Below, piece after piece: positions 44,738-56,297 of a stretch of 60,000 nucleotides of DNA (position 1 is its first letter; every line of letters begins with the position of its first letter). The stretch is from Takakia lepidozioides (Eukaryota > Streptophyta > Takakiopsida > Takakiales > Takakiaceae), in contig CM060731.1 of assembly GCA_030704615.1 (NCBI GenBank), positions 63,904,756 to 63,964,755 of the forward strand. The letters are read 5' to 3'. Under the pieces are notes generated by a model. It ran no database searches. It had not been told where the DNA came from and saw only the letters and a program-made list of their open reading frames with translations. The translations under genes were made by a program, and so were the position numbers.

Positions 44738-45530
44738 GCGACTTTAAGCTCTCAGCCCTGTAATTACATCATGGAAATCACAGAACTGCTGCAACAGAAT
44801 ATCAAGCAGCAAAAACCAATAGACAGGCCGGGTCTACTGTTGAAGTGTCGAGAATCCCAAATGCTCAAGTATGACACATTGCATGGATCATGGGGATCGC
44901 CTCCACCAGTTCAAACCAGGTGTTTGCAAGGGAGCGACGCCTGAAAGGCTTGGTTGGCAATTTTAGTTGAGCATGAGACCCTGGTTTTATGGAAATAGGG
45001 AACTGTCTCTTGGCCAAAAAATAAATGATACTGAACTTGTGATGGGGTAAGTCTGTAACTGGTCTAATTCAATCCTGTATATCATAGCCATCTCCATCAA
45101 CTACAAAAAGGGAATTCGGATCATGAGGTCTTGGAAATAACAATTTTAGACGATATGCATCCACACCATTTAAGTAGTATCTATGCAGGCGTTTGGCACG
45201 TATGAAGCCAAGATTGCCATATAATGCCAGGGCTCCTTTGTTTGTGACCTCAGCTTCCAACGTCACCTGCACCCCACCACACCAGTGTCTTTGCTTTTCA
45301 GAACATTTAGAACTATGACTAAATAGTCTTCATGCTGGACAGCAAACTAGCAGGCACCAATTCCAGAACACATGCCAACCCCTTCATTAAAAACCCCCTC
45401 AGTGCCAGAAAACACATGAGCATAAACAAATGAACTTGTCTCTAGCACAGGTGTAATAAACTTGCTGGTATGGACTGCATACCATATGTAGGAATGCAAG
45501 AGTGTTCATTCTAAGGAAAAGAGCGAGCCC
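44738..45530 (-). repeat. Right arm of the inverted duplication
   Basis: Complementary to 42289-43066. This arm is the genuine end of the NAA30 gene because it joins the other exons. Confidence 0.85.
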
Positions 45531-47832
45531 CCTTGAGTGGTTCCTGCTTAAGTACATTACTGCCAAACACTGGCAAAAGATTCTAGTCCTCAGGAAGTTG
45601 TTCTAGCTGCTACCTCTTGAGGGAAACTTTCCTAACCTCCTCATTGCCTTTAACCAGTAACCCTAAAGGTGGTAGACAGTTGCCAGAAATGATACAATGG
45701 GTTGGCCTTACAGCTACAAAATGCAGTCCTCCGTAAAAATGATGATTGTCTTTGGATCATTCCCAACACCCGTGATAATCTTGTAGCTGTAGGATATTCA
45801 AGTCTGAACTACTTGTACAAGCCTTATACCCTTGCATACCAAGTGGACATCTAAAAGGCAAGAATAGCAATACCTCATCGCATCCGGAATCACGCATCAC
45901 TTGGATACAGCGAGTCACAAGCTCTGTAGCTGCACAAGAGTCCACCTCACAGTATTAATTTACCAAGAAGCAAAATTGGCACACTGACCTGAGGATGCAC
46001 TGACATCAACAGACAGATAATTTTGTGAGTTAAACAGAGCAGGATTTTTATTTTTTTATTTTTAAGGGAAAACACCTGGGAGCGACAGCTCACAAATCAG
46101 CCCCCTTGATAGTGAGAGGAGAAAATAACCTCTTTCATAGTAACCGCGCCATGAGGCGCCGAGCACAAGACACCGCCCAAGGGAACAAAAACATGGTGCG
46201 GAGGTGTCCCACTCTCACTACTGCCGCAGTAAATAGGCATCACAGCCCTTTCTTATCTACTCAATAACGTAACCCATACCACACAATTCCAATTGACATG
46301 ACTGACCTGAGAAACAGGATTGAAGTCCAGCACCATACATATCAGGAAACTAAGAGTAGGTAATAACAAAACATGGCTTGAAGGCAACAACCCCAAGAAT
46401 ATTGAATCTTGCATCAGACATCATGGGGAGTTGCCTGTAGTCTCTTCTTCTGACTTAGGGGCTCTGTGCCATAGTTTGAAGCTTGTTGGCTATTGAAAAG
46501 CTTCTTCACTCTTCCTGACCAAGTACCGACATGGTCTCATATCTGAGCAGTTCAGAGGCAACATGCATAACAGCGCAAGAGGCTTTTTTCAAATAAAACA
46601 AGAATTCTCTCACTACTTCCCTGAAGGGAAAGTACGAAACTTTGACTTACCTATGCCCTTTCCTCTGTAAGGTTTGATGACAACCAGCATGGCAATATAA
46701 CCACGAAAGGTGCTTCGGTGTTGACCCATTTTGCAGACAATGGTACCCACACACTTGTCCTCATGATAGGCCTGCCCGATAGGCAGAAACAATCAGCAAT
46801 CAGCTATCACCAACTAGCTGCTGCTCGCTTTATCTACTGGAATGCCATTAATCCATTCCTCCTGTCAGACTCTCCAAGCACAGCCCGGCCTCACCATCAA
46901 ACCCACTGAATCTCGAGAGGTGCCATCAAACCCTTTCAACAAGTAGCAGGTGACAGCAGAAATTTGAAGGTCACCTCAAGATCTGCATATGTTGAAGAAA
47001 TGCCAAAGGCTTTAACTTAACACACAAGCTGAGTCAGGGATACAACCATTTCCTTAGCAGCAGCTAGATAAGAATGGATTATCCCAAGGATCAAAATCTA
47101 GATGACTATCCCTGCTACTACCCCTGGCCTATCCACTAAACCAGATCCAGAAAGGGTCAGCAACGGTCCAGATTAGGATTTTAAATGACTGCGTGCAGCC
47201 TTTTGACCTACTCCCAGAAAATTCTGGTCGCTCCCACTATGTGCCTCGGGGAGACGGAGAGAGGTGCAATGGCATGACTTGGTGGGTTGAAAACCTAACA
47301 CTCTCACTTGCCAAGCAAGCGAGCTTCATCCAGGTTAGGTTAGGTCTAGTTTAGACTCCTCACTACCCAGACTTTTCCACCAATTCACACGCGAAACAGA
47401 TGCAATTCTTCCAAATTACGAAGTCCTGCTTATAGCTTATCCTTTAAAGAGAGTAGCTGCCCATGACCCCAAGAGAACATTAGCAAGCACCGAAATTAGG
47501 TCACCAGACCGTTCGCACATCTCTACGTAGATTCTATGGTTCACACAGTATGGTGAATGTCACCAATCCAAGTAAGATTTAGGCATCTGGTGCAAGCAAG
47601 TCGGCCACGAAAAATAGGGATGGGACAAAGTTGAAGCAATTTTCGAAAGAAAAAGTGGATGGAAGCTTAGAAAGCATGCCATGAAGCAGAGATGGGGCCA
47701 CATCGTGATGAAGTAGCGGTAGGTGAAGATGGAATAGGGCTCCGAAAGCTCCTGGTCGATCAACGCCATGATGCCTGGAAGCTGCGTCTCGTCATTGTAA
47801 GACACATACCGAATCCCCTCCGCCATCTCCAC
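45069..47832 (-). CDS. NAA30: N-alpha-acetyltransferase 30 (NatC catalytic subunit)
   Basis: Exons: 47680-47832, 46651-46771, 45874-45929, 45069-45266; all phases agree. The protein starts [20 protein letters not shown], then [53 protein letters not shown] (acetyl-CoA loop R/Q-x-x-G-x-G/A as RGKGIA), and [36 protein letters not shown]. It is about 175 residues, a typical GNAT of the MAK3/NAA30 type, which acetylates Met-hydrophobic N-termini co-translationally with NAA35 and NAA38. The first intron uses a GC donor (ATG/GCATGC). Intron 2 holds a LINE tail. The last exon and 3' flank are duplicated in inverted orientation 2 kb downstream. Confidence 0.9.
46035..46235 (-). mobile_element. LINE/SINE 3' tail in NAA30 intron 2
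   Basis: On the minus strand the tail has hairpin AGAGG-TTATTTTCT-CCTCT (46133-46115) and ends in an A-rich run at 46066-46048 on the complement. Same architecture as the tails at 19970, 37421 and 37678. Confidence 0.6.
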
Positions 47833-47949
47833 GCTCTCTGCATCTGCAGATCACAGTAAAACTACCACAGCCCCTGCTGCCCAGATTTCTCCTGTGGAGC
47901 GGAAAGAAGCCAAGACAGAACCTTCGTTTGCTAACGAAAGACTGGTACT

Positions 47950-48290
47950 TAACGTATTCTGGCCCAAGTCCCCGTTACCACCATCAAGGGCTCGAAAGGG
48001 GTGAAGACGTGAAGACAGGACCCGTCTGGCATCTCTCCACATGCTATCTGAGGGCCTGATCCAGGTGACTATCCATATCAGTAGTCAGCAGCTTGATGAG
48101 TGCGGTCTCAGGGTAAGAGAGGCGGTATTCTGGCCCAAGTCCCACTTCCACTATCGAGGGCTCAAAAGGGTGAAGACGTGAAGACAAGTCGAATCTGGCA
48201 TCTCTCCACGTGCCAACTGAGGGCCTGATCCAGGTGACTATCCACATCAGTAGTCAGCAGCTTGATGAGTGCGGTCTCAGGGTAAGAGAG
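47950..48290. repeat. About 170-bp tandem duplication upstream of NAA30
   Basis: GTATTCTGGCCCAAGTCCC recurs at 47954 and 48125, and GGGCCTGATCCAGGTGACTA at 48052 and 48221, giving a period of 169-171 bp and about two copies. It lies just 5' of the NAA30 start and could be part of its promoter. Confidence 0.85.
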
Positions 48291-49245
48291 ACGGGTGGTG
48301 GTCGATCTCGCGGTTGCGGAGGTCGAGGAATGTATGCAGGGGATCTTCGGTGCACTAATTTCAAGTGGAGGGATGTTGCGCACAGATTTTCTGTAGATTT
48401 TGGAAGGTGAGCACCGTGGTGATCAGTAATCCGAGGATTTGAGGAACAGTGTTCGGGAATCAAATGATGTAGCAAGGTGATGACTCTCCATGGATGGCTC
48501 ACACCAGGTACGCAATCAATCCCAGAGCCCTCTATTCATAGACTGAGGATTTAGGGTTTTGGTGCAGAAATACTGGATATTGTATCTAACTCCTGTAACA
48601 GCAGAGTTTCGTTACCAATAACCAGCCTGGAGTTTGTCAGGGATCTGTATCTTCTATAGCAATTAGCATCTATGCAGTCGAACTCCGTAGTCAAATCGTT
48701 GTATGTGGATTGGAATTCTGCCTAAGAACGGAGGTGTTTCGGAGGGCTAACATATGTCAATCAGCTACTCTTGACCGTTGGCCGTCTCAGGCGTCGTCTT
48801 TAGGCTTCGTTCAGAACTGATTGGAATATGCCCGCACTGCAATTTTCACTCCGACTGACATACTATGTGATATGAGCTTCTTAAGCTCTTTCCATATGAA
48901 AGTAAAGAACCATGATGGACTTCAGGGTATATCTGAAATAAAATGTACAGTTTCCACGGTGAAGAAACTGACCTTTCTATACAGACTGAATGTTCTCGTA
49001 AGTTGCCGTAGCCTTGTGGTCATAGACCCCGCTCCCAGTTTGGGCGGAACAAAAGGGAACAGATACTACCTTTGACGGGCTCACTCCGGTAGTGAGACTA
49101 ACCTTGATAAAGACAATTAGTTTGGGTTTTTCAGCCATCCTCTACAAAGCCCTTCACACAAGCATCAACTTGCTGTGTGTGAGCAGCCCAGCAATTAGAC
49201 CCCAACAGGGCCAGGGCTTTAGGCTCATCCTTAAGATTTTCAAAG
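48291..49245. other. No gene seen
   Basis: Unassigned intergenic sequence. Confidence 0.3.
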
Positions 49246-51700
49246 TTGGTGAACAAAGATGTGGGGACAATGTTCTTGATAGTCCTGAAGAGGCTCACTC
49301 TCTGGTGAGACTACCGCGGACACTGTATCAGAAAATGGATAATGTCTTCAGGCTGCCCACACATCGGGCAGTTACAATCTCCTCTTCGTTTCTGCATCTG
49401 TTTAGTGTTCAAAGGTAGGCTTCCCGCCCTGAGTTTAACTTTCAACCTCAAGGGCATAACCACCCTCGGCGCTAGATCAACCTTAAGGTCCCATGTCACA
49501 GACTGGAAACAAGTTCAGGCCAGTTCTCCGCCTAACTTCATTTTCATTGGACAGTCTTTGGGCATAAGACATAGCTTTGGACACAACCCCCTCCAGGTCA
49601 ACAAATTTCAGTAGAGTCAATTCTTCTGGACTAATATTCAGATACTTGAAAATCTCTTTGACCCTGTCCACCTAGACTTACCATGTTTAACTGGACGGTT
49701 TTGCACGAAATAGCATCGATTATCTTAGGGTATCTGGTATTTGGCATTTGAATCAACTGACCCCACCATCTGACCTTGAATTCATCACTTCAAGAGCTTA
49801 AGGGAGCATGCCAAACTCGCCCAATTAGCCACATTAGCTGTTCTAGAACAAGCCGACATGCTTTCTTTGAGCACTACGACCTAAATGGATTCAAGAGATA
49901 ACATGGTTGACTCACACTGCAGATGCTGAAGTTAAAAAGACCATTCTTTGCGACATTATTAGGCTGGCCTTGGAGTACGCAGTTACAGTTGGAGGAAATT
50001 CAACCACAAGACTTGTGTAGGAAGGGAGTGCAGGATCTCTTCGTTAAACCAATTTCCATTTGAGTTCGCCTCCTCCCTCCCCACGGTCATTGAATGCAAC
50101 CACCATTTACTAACATTACCTTCTAGCCTCCACAGGTCAAAGAACCTCTTCATCAAACCAATTTCCATTTGAGATCGCCTCCTCCCTCCCCACGGTCATT
50201 GAATGCAACCACTGCACATTTACTAACATTACCTTCTAGCCTCCACAGGTCAAAGAACCTCTTCATCAACTCCTGGAGATTGGATGGGGTATCCCCTAGG
50301 CCTGCAAAGTCATCCGCAATCATAAGAGCTGGTATGGTGGCATTGCTCAAACCCCTCACTTTCCACATCTTCAAGCAGCTTTTTAATGAAAACATGAAAA
50401 CCACCTCTAGACTCCAGATCAACCTCAAGACGGGGGCTTATTATCCTACAGATAGCTTGCCCAACTGCGTTAGGAAGCGCGATGCCGTGATAGTTCCCAT
50501 CTGTCGCCTTTCTTATACAAGTTGACAATGACTCCCTGTCTCCACGAAAGGGAATCACTTCAGTCTGCCAAATGTGATCAAAGAGAAGGCAAGGGCCTCT
50601 ACCATCGTGTCATCTCCATACTTGCTTAGCTCATTGACAATGCCATCAAGTCCACCTGCTTTATAGCCGCTTAGATGCTTTACAGCTTCCACGACATCAG
50701 TAGAACTAATGGGCGCGTTGTAACCCTTTGAGCTGTCTTGGAATGTAGGAACAGTTTTTTCTACTGTGTCCTTCCATTCGTTAGAAGGCCCATTGCTATT
50801 AGAGTTAGATTCATGGCCAAGAAGTCTGTAGTGTGTTTCAAAGGTTTTGATGATGTCAACCATTGAAGTCACCACTGCTCCCTTATTATTTCTTAAAAGC
50901 CTGTACTTGCTGGCCATTTTTTGGCCTGTACAAACGCTGTAGGGCAAACCAGAATCTCTTTACTTACCACCATGGTGGTTCAAGTTATTGTCTCTGTACA
51001 ACTCCTCCCAATAAACTTTCTGCTGAGCCCTTACAAGCTGCCCGCCTCTCAGCAATCTTGAGATTGATCTCATTATTGGTTCACCAATTTACTGCTCTAC
51101 CACAGACAAATAGCCTCCTCCCGATGATCCTGTCAGCCGCAGAGGTGACGATACTCGCCACTTTCGAATTGAACCTTTCTCAGATCTCTCGGTGGTAAGA
51201 ATACACCTTTTGATCTCAGTCCAGACGAGAAAGTGGTCAGAAGAACCAATATCGATTTTCACCCACCACTTTCGCACACTGGTGGAATAACTCCTTATCC
51301 ACTACAAGATAATCCACAATGGACAGTTCCTCAGTTTGGGCTTTCCTCAGTTTGGGCTTTTTCACAAGTCCACCGCAAAGGGTCTTCTATGGATCTATTG
51401 TTCAAGGTCAGAAGCTGAAGTTCTACCAGCAACTTGACAAGTCTTTTGCCATTGGAATTCTGCGTATCCTCACCAAAAAGCCCTAGGACATCGTCTTGTT
51501 GTAGACCTTTGCCCACCTACCAAGGCGTGGCCTTTGGTCCCCCAGACAGAAAGGGTCCAAATGGTTTGCCGAAGCTCTGTGTATCGTTGAGGCCAAGGTG
51601 GAGTAGCAATGACTAACCCTGTGGAACCCAACCAAGGGTCTATCAGGGCTTTCAGGAGGCCTATTAGATTGTGTGCAAACTTGCCTTCTTTGATGAGGGA
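49246..51700 (-). pseudogene. Decayed LINE: endonuclease, reverse transcriptase and C-terminal knuckle
   Basis: Read from right to left: endonuclease remnants (LVKLLVELQLLTLNNRS, then IDIGSSDHFLVWTEI with the SDH motif), then HLSGYKAGGLDGIVNELSKY (RT block 0), RGDRESLSTCIRKA, LMIADDFAGLGDTPSNLQEL (catalytic block with ADD) and the C-terminal knuckle NCPMCGQPEDIIHFLIQCP. Many frameshifts and stops separate the pieces. Order and apurinic-type endonuclease place it in a different clade from the element at 0.2-2.8 kb. Confidence 0.8.
50040..50280 (-). repeat. 109-bp tandem duplication inside the LINE
   Basis: AAACCAATTTCCATTTGAG occurs at 50046 and 50155, and the following GCCTCCTCCCTCCCCACGGT also repeats. 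The second copy has a five-base insertion (GCACA). Confidence 0.85.
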
Positions 51701-52025
51701 TTCACAGTAACCATACTAGGCCTGGAGGCCAGTACTCTGTTGTGGTATGATTGGGTGTGATCTTGAATGAATTCAATTCCAGTAGATTTGTGAACTGAGA
51801 AGCGAGCTGCAGCTGACAGATATTAGGGTTTGTGGTGAGTGGTTAATGACTTATCTACCTTTAGTCTTTGGGCAGCAGAAAGGGCATTTGTGAGATTGGC
51901 ACCACAGGACTAGTGGTTTGAGATCTTTTGAAATAATTAGATATCAACAGACAAGTGCTATGGTTCATACCCCAAATTTCCTCAATTCCAATTGGTGTTT
52001 ACAAGTCTTCAATATGTTGAGATCA
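51701..52025. other. NAA60 upstream region
   Basis: No gene seen; should contain the NAA60 promoter and 5' untranslated region. Confidence 0.3.
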
Positions 52026-53788
52026 TGTTCGTGTCACAGGGGGTTGAGCAACAGCAAATGCATCATCCCTTCTATCAAATACAGCAACAGCTACTGCATC
52101 AGAGTGGCAGTTTGCACAGTTACGCTATAGGAGGGGTGTCTGCACCAGGGTCTTCAAGCACCAGTGGTGATGGGTTTGTGTCATTGACAGCGGCACCCAG
52201 GTTGCCCATAACCCACCCTCCAGCCATTGCTTACCGACCCATCCGCCCTTCTGATTTGGAAGTTCTGCAGGAGATTCATGAGGCTCTGTTCCCAATAAAG
52301 TAAGTAATTCACATTTTGTCTGTTGCTCCATTTTTCTGAGATTTGTACTGCCCCATGTAGTCCAAGCAGTGGCATGCACTTCAAGCAGGCCTGATGCTCT
52401 TTGCCTCCTATAAGTTCACCTGTCTGAGCCCACTATTTCTGGTGAGTAAGGTGCATGTATTGGAGTGTAGAAATCTCCTTGTTGATGGCACCAACAATCT
52501 TTTTTTGTTACTGGCTAGTGCCCTGAAGGACATACATTAAGAAACTTCATATAAATGTATTGGCGGGTTTTGAAATGCCCATCTCCTCCCTCCAGTGCAG
52601 GGCCCTGAGGAGTTTTTGCGGTCTGACATCCATATGCAATGAGACTTTTTTGACACTATTCTTACCCTGAATCAGGTATGAGGCTGAATTTTTCGCAAAT
52701 GTTGTGCATGGCCGAGGGATCCTATCTTGGGCAGCTGTGGACACGAGCAGGTGGGATCTGCAATGTGACGAGCTTGTTGGGTTTGTCACCGCTCGTGTTG
52801 TTGCTGCATCAGACTGCGAGGTGATTAGTGCTTGGCAATGATGGGAGGAACTTCAGGCAGTGCCAGATTCTTTGGTTGTTTTGCTTGGCTGCATAGGAGG
52901 GATAAAGAGGGAGGTCTATTGAATTGTGGACAAAAAGGTTTATATCAGTTTGCAAAAGAAGCACTTGGTTGTTACGATAGTTGACAGTTTTGAAGTTTTT
53001 GGTAGGAAACTGGCATGCATAGGGGAGGCTGATCATAAGTGGGGTGGTGTTTGGCATATGCAGGAGTTGGACATGCTGGGTTATGAAGTGTTAAAGACTG
53101 AGCGTACACTCATTTATATTCTGACATTGGGTGTAATTAAGCCATATCGTAATCTGGGCATTGGTATGAACACAGACTTGTGGCTGCTTTCACTCGGTTG
53201 TTTGTGCTTAGTTGGTTGCGATGTCCTTTGTGAAGGAACCTACTGCATTTCATTTTTGTGTTGCTTCCGAGTGGCTACTCACAAGTTGCCCAGGGGTAAA
53301 GATAAAGAAATGGAAAGATCATGGGGTGGGGAGGTTGCAGCATCGGCATTGATCTGGGAGGTTGTGGAATATGCATCCCGCTTGTCGACGTGCAGAGGTG
53401 TGTATTTACATGTGATCTCATACAATCGGTCAGCCATCCACTTCTACCAAAAGAACATGTTCCAGTGCCTGCGGAGTCTTCAGAATTTTTATTGCATTAA
53501 CGGCTCTCACTATGACGCTTATCTGTACGTGTACTACGTCAATGGTGGCCGTTCTCCCTGCTCAGCACTGTATCCTCAACAGCATAATTTTTTCAAGTTG
53601 TTTTGTAAAACAATTGTTTCTTTACTTAATCAGTTTCAACCGGGGCGCTTGTTTTAAAGATGAAATCTGTTATACTTTTGAGGAGTTTTGGTGTACTTGA
53701 CTGGCCTTCTCGCGGCAGGGACCTTCTGACAGCTGCCACCTCACTTGTGCGGAATTTCTTTACATCCCTGACAGCATGGTTATTCTGA
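52026..53788 (+). CDS. NAA60: N-alpha-acetyltransferase 60 (Golgi/plasma-membrane NatF; MCC1-like)
   Basis: Five exons: 52026-52299, 52676-52820, 53064-53163, 53341-53569, 53719-53788, with matching phases. After a plant-style Gln/Ser-rich N-terminus come IAYRPIRPSDLEVLQEIHEA, YEAEFFANVVHGRGILSWAA, DELVGFVTARVVAASD, TLGVIKPYRNLGIASALI (acetyl-CoA loop), CRGVYLHVISYNRSAIHFY and HYDAYLYVYYVNGGRSPCS. The short last exon encodes a hydrophobic amphipathic tail (SLVRNFFTSLTAWLF) like the one anchoring NAA60 to membranes. The family acetylates N-termini of membrane proteins and, for the Arabidopsis homologue, has been linked to histone H3. The Met at 52026 is the first in frame before conserved sequence. 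It is intact. Confidence 0.9.
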
Positions 53789-55390
53789 GAAAGGAGACAG
53801 TGCCACCTAATGTTCCTCAGCCAAAGCTTCACAAGAGTTGGTCGCCTCAAAAGCACTTGTCACTTGACATGCATTTTCCATGTGTGTTTGAGAGAGTTTT
53901 GTTCAACAGGTATCCAGTCTCGTCTGCGGATGGAGTGGATGGTGGACCTGAGTACATCATTTAGGAATGTTGGAATTAAGATACTGAGGTTGTCCTCAAG
54001 GTGTCTGTGAAGTATAGGGTGTTACGAGGTAGGAGATCCAGAGAGTTGTGATTTTGATGCAACTGTGCTAGTGGAGGCTGATGTCAGCGAAGTTCATCGC
54101 GGACATGGGAAATATTTCTCTCTTTGACTGACTTGGGACATGAACATGGCCAAGCACCGCGAAATTGAGCCTGGTGGTAATGTTAGTCCTGGTGTTTACT
54201 TCTGAGGCAAAGCAGGCCTGCTTTGCCCGCTCACGCCTAGGCATCTTAGTGTGAATCTCCCGTGGATCGGGCAATAATGCATACACACTTCTGCTTGGGG
54301 TACATCCCATGTGGGCTCTTTGGTCCCTCTGAGCAATTCATGTCCCAGCAGTGCATTGCAATCTATCCGAAGGCCAAGGGAAGCAGCGGAGTCTCATCAC
54401 CATACTCATCGCAGTTGCTGGCAACACCATGTAGCTTTGTCATTATTGAAACTGGTTGAAATTCCCCGTTATATGAGGTATGTTTTCCAAAACCTAGAAT
54501 GCCCAAGTAAAAAAAGCTAACTGTCCTAGTTTTGTGCCACCCTCCATGCCCTGGCTACTGACCAATTGAATGGACTCAGGAAATTACTCAACCTCAAGCT
54601 GCAAGTATGGTATGCTGGCTCCATTAGTCACAACAGTGTTGTCTCATGTCTCATCCTTGTATATTGACTACTAATACACTGGACATTCCTGTTCTGCTTC
54701 TACATCTGGCAGAAGATCAATGCTGCAGGAGTGTAGTCACGCATTTGGCTCAGGTTCTGCAATTCTTCATTTGCAACCAGCGTCCAGCCAATTGTACCAC
54801 TTCAGTTTACTAATCTGCCGAAGATTGGGTATGTGCACTGGAGGATGATCTGCAAAAGACTTGGGAGTAGATCCTCAAAGTGTTTCAGTGCTGAGAGTGT
54901 TTGTGATGGACACAGGCTGTGACATTCCTTCAAAGTAAGTCTGGCATCTGAAGCTCCCCTGGATGAACGCAAAACGAGATGTGGGGTGGATGAAATCAAA
55001 CGTCAAAAGGGTCGTGTACATCGTAGGATGGTGCCACAGATCGATCCGAGCCGAAGGGCAGAGATTGTTTGTTGGGGGAAGCACGGATGAACAAGTGTCA
55101 TCCTTCTCTTTGCGGAGCCAAACCAGTTCATCCGTCCTCGTCGTTCTGTGACTGCGCATTTTTTCAATGATCTCTCCCGTTTGCACTGGACTACGGGGAC
55201 CGACTCTCTGCCGACATCTCCACGAAGAAGACGGACATGTCCGTAGAAGATACAGACTAGCGACAAAGATCTTGGCGGCCAGCCACAATGTAAACAGAGA
55301 ACTTAGAGCGAACTTGCCTGCAAGGAAAAAATGTGCATCACAGCAGGACACCTGCCAGGTAGCCCAGCAGGCTCAGGCAGTAATCAAGCC
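53789..55390. other. No gene seen
   Basis: Open frames on both strands lack recognisable domains. Confidence 0.3.
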
Positions 55391-55392
55391 TT

Positions 55393-55399
55393 TATAAAA
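55393..55399 (+). promoter_or_regulatory. Likely TATA box of the LRR receptor gene
   Basis: TATAAAA within CCTTTATAAAAGC, about 300 bp upstream of the LRR coding start on the same strand; a start site about 30 bp downstream would give a leader of about 270 bases. Confidence 0.45.
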
Positions 55400-55694
55400 G
55401 CAAGAGAAGCTAGCAAACGAAGCACAATCTGGTGTGAGTGAAGGACTCGACGTGCTCCCCCCACTTGGGGTCCCTCTCTAACTCCGGGGGACGAGTGGTG
55501 ATCTCATCACTTCGTTTTTGCTTGATGAATTCCTTCAATTTCCTTGCAAGCAACCTCCGAATTTGTGGTGATACAGTGGCGAATCCATCAACAGCAACTG
55601 GACTTTGGTCCTACATTGTGGATTGAGGGTGAGCGGGTGTAGAGAGATCGAAGGCAAGCTTATGAGAATATATTGGGATATGGCGGGTGCGCCG

Positions 55695-56297
55695 ATGGCT
55701 ACTAGATCAGCTACACAGCTCTTCTTGCATCTTTCCTTGTTCATGGCGGTGCTGCTACTGTGTTGTGGTGGATTGTGGCCGGTTGGTGTGAGAGGCTCAG
55801 ACATGGCGGCCCTGCTGGACTTCAAAGAGGGCCTGAAAGGGCTGGCCCACAACCAACTCTCCGATTGGGTCGCCACTGATATGTCTCCTTGCAAGTGGAC
55901 AGGGGTTGCTTGCAATGCCGAAAGACGAGTCACAAACCTCTCTCTTTCGAGACTGGGATTGTCAGGGTTGATTTCTTCCAAGCTTTGGTCCATATCTAGT
56001 TTACAACATGTGTACCTGAGTGATAACGCTCTCGCTGGAAGCATCCCTCCCCAGATACGAAATCTTCTCAATTTACAACACCTTAACCTTTCCCTGAATC
56101 ATTATATTAGTGGGCCCATCCCTCCGGAGCTATCCCACTGTAGCAGCTTGCAGGAGCTTGATCTTAGCCGGACTGGCATATCAGGTCCGATTCCAACCTC
56201 GTTTGGGCATCTCGGGAAGTTGAGAAGTCTGAAGCTGGTTGGTTGTGGCATCTATGGCCCCATACCTTCTTTTCTCGCTAAGTGCACTAGCTTGGAG
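55695..56297 (+). CDS. LRR receptor-like kinase, first exon
   Basis: From MATRSATQLFLHLSLF a signal peptide runs to about GVRGS. The LRRNT cap follows: DMAALLDFKEGLKG...LSDWV...MSPCKWTGVAC. At least four leucine-rich repeats follow, including LQHVYLSDNALAGSIPPQI and LRSLKLVGCGIYGPIPSFL. The exon ends CTTGGAG before GTAAGT. Such proteins are plasma-membrane receptors with a cytoplasmic kinase; the kinase is not in the window. Another Met further upstream (55605 or 55680) is possible, but the signal peptide favours 55695. Downstream a relic of another repeat (SGHLKNLRSLNA, 56518-56553) lies in the intron, then a retroelement. The gene may continue beyond the window or be truncated. Confidence 0.8.

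Noticed and set aside
54875-55351. 158-codon minus-strand frame as a gene
   Set aside because: No domain, composition unlike the confirmed genes, and it lies in the upstream region of the LRR gene.
55535-56071. 178-codon minus-strand frame
   Set aside because: It is the complement of the LRR first exon, which has clear domain support on the plus strand.
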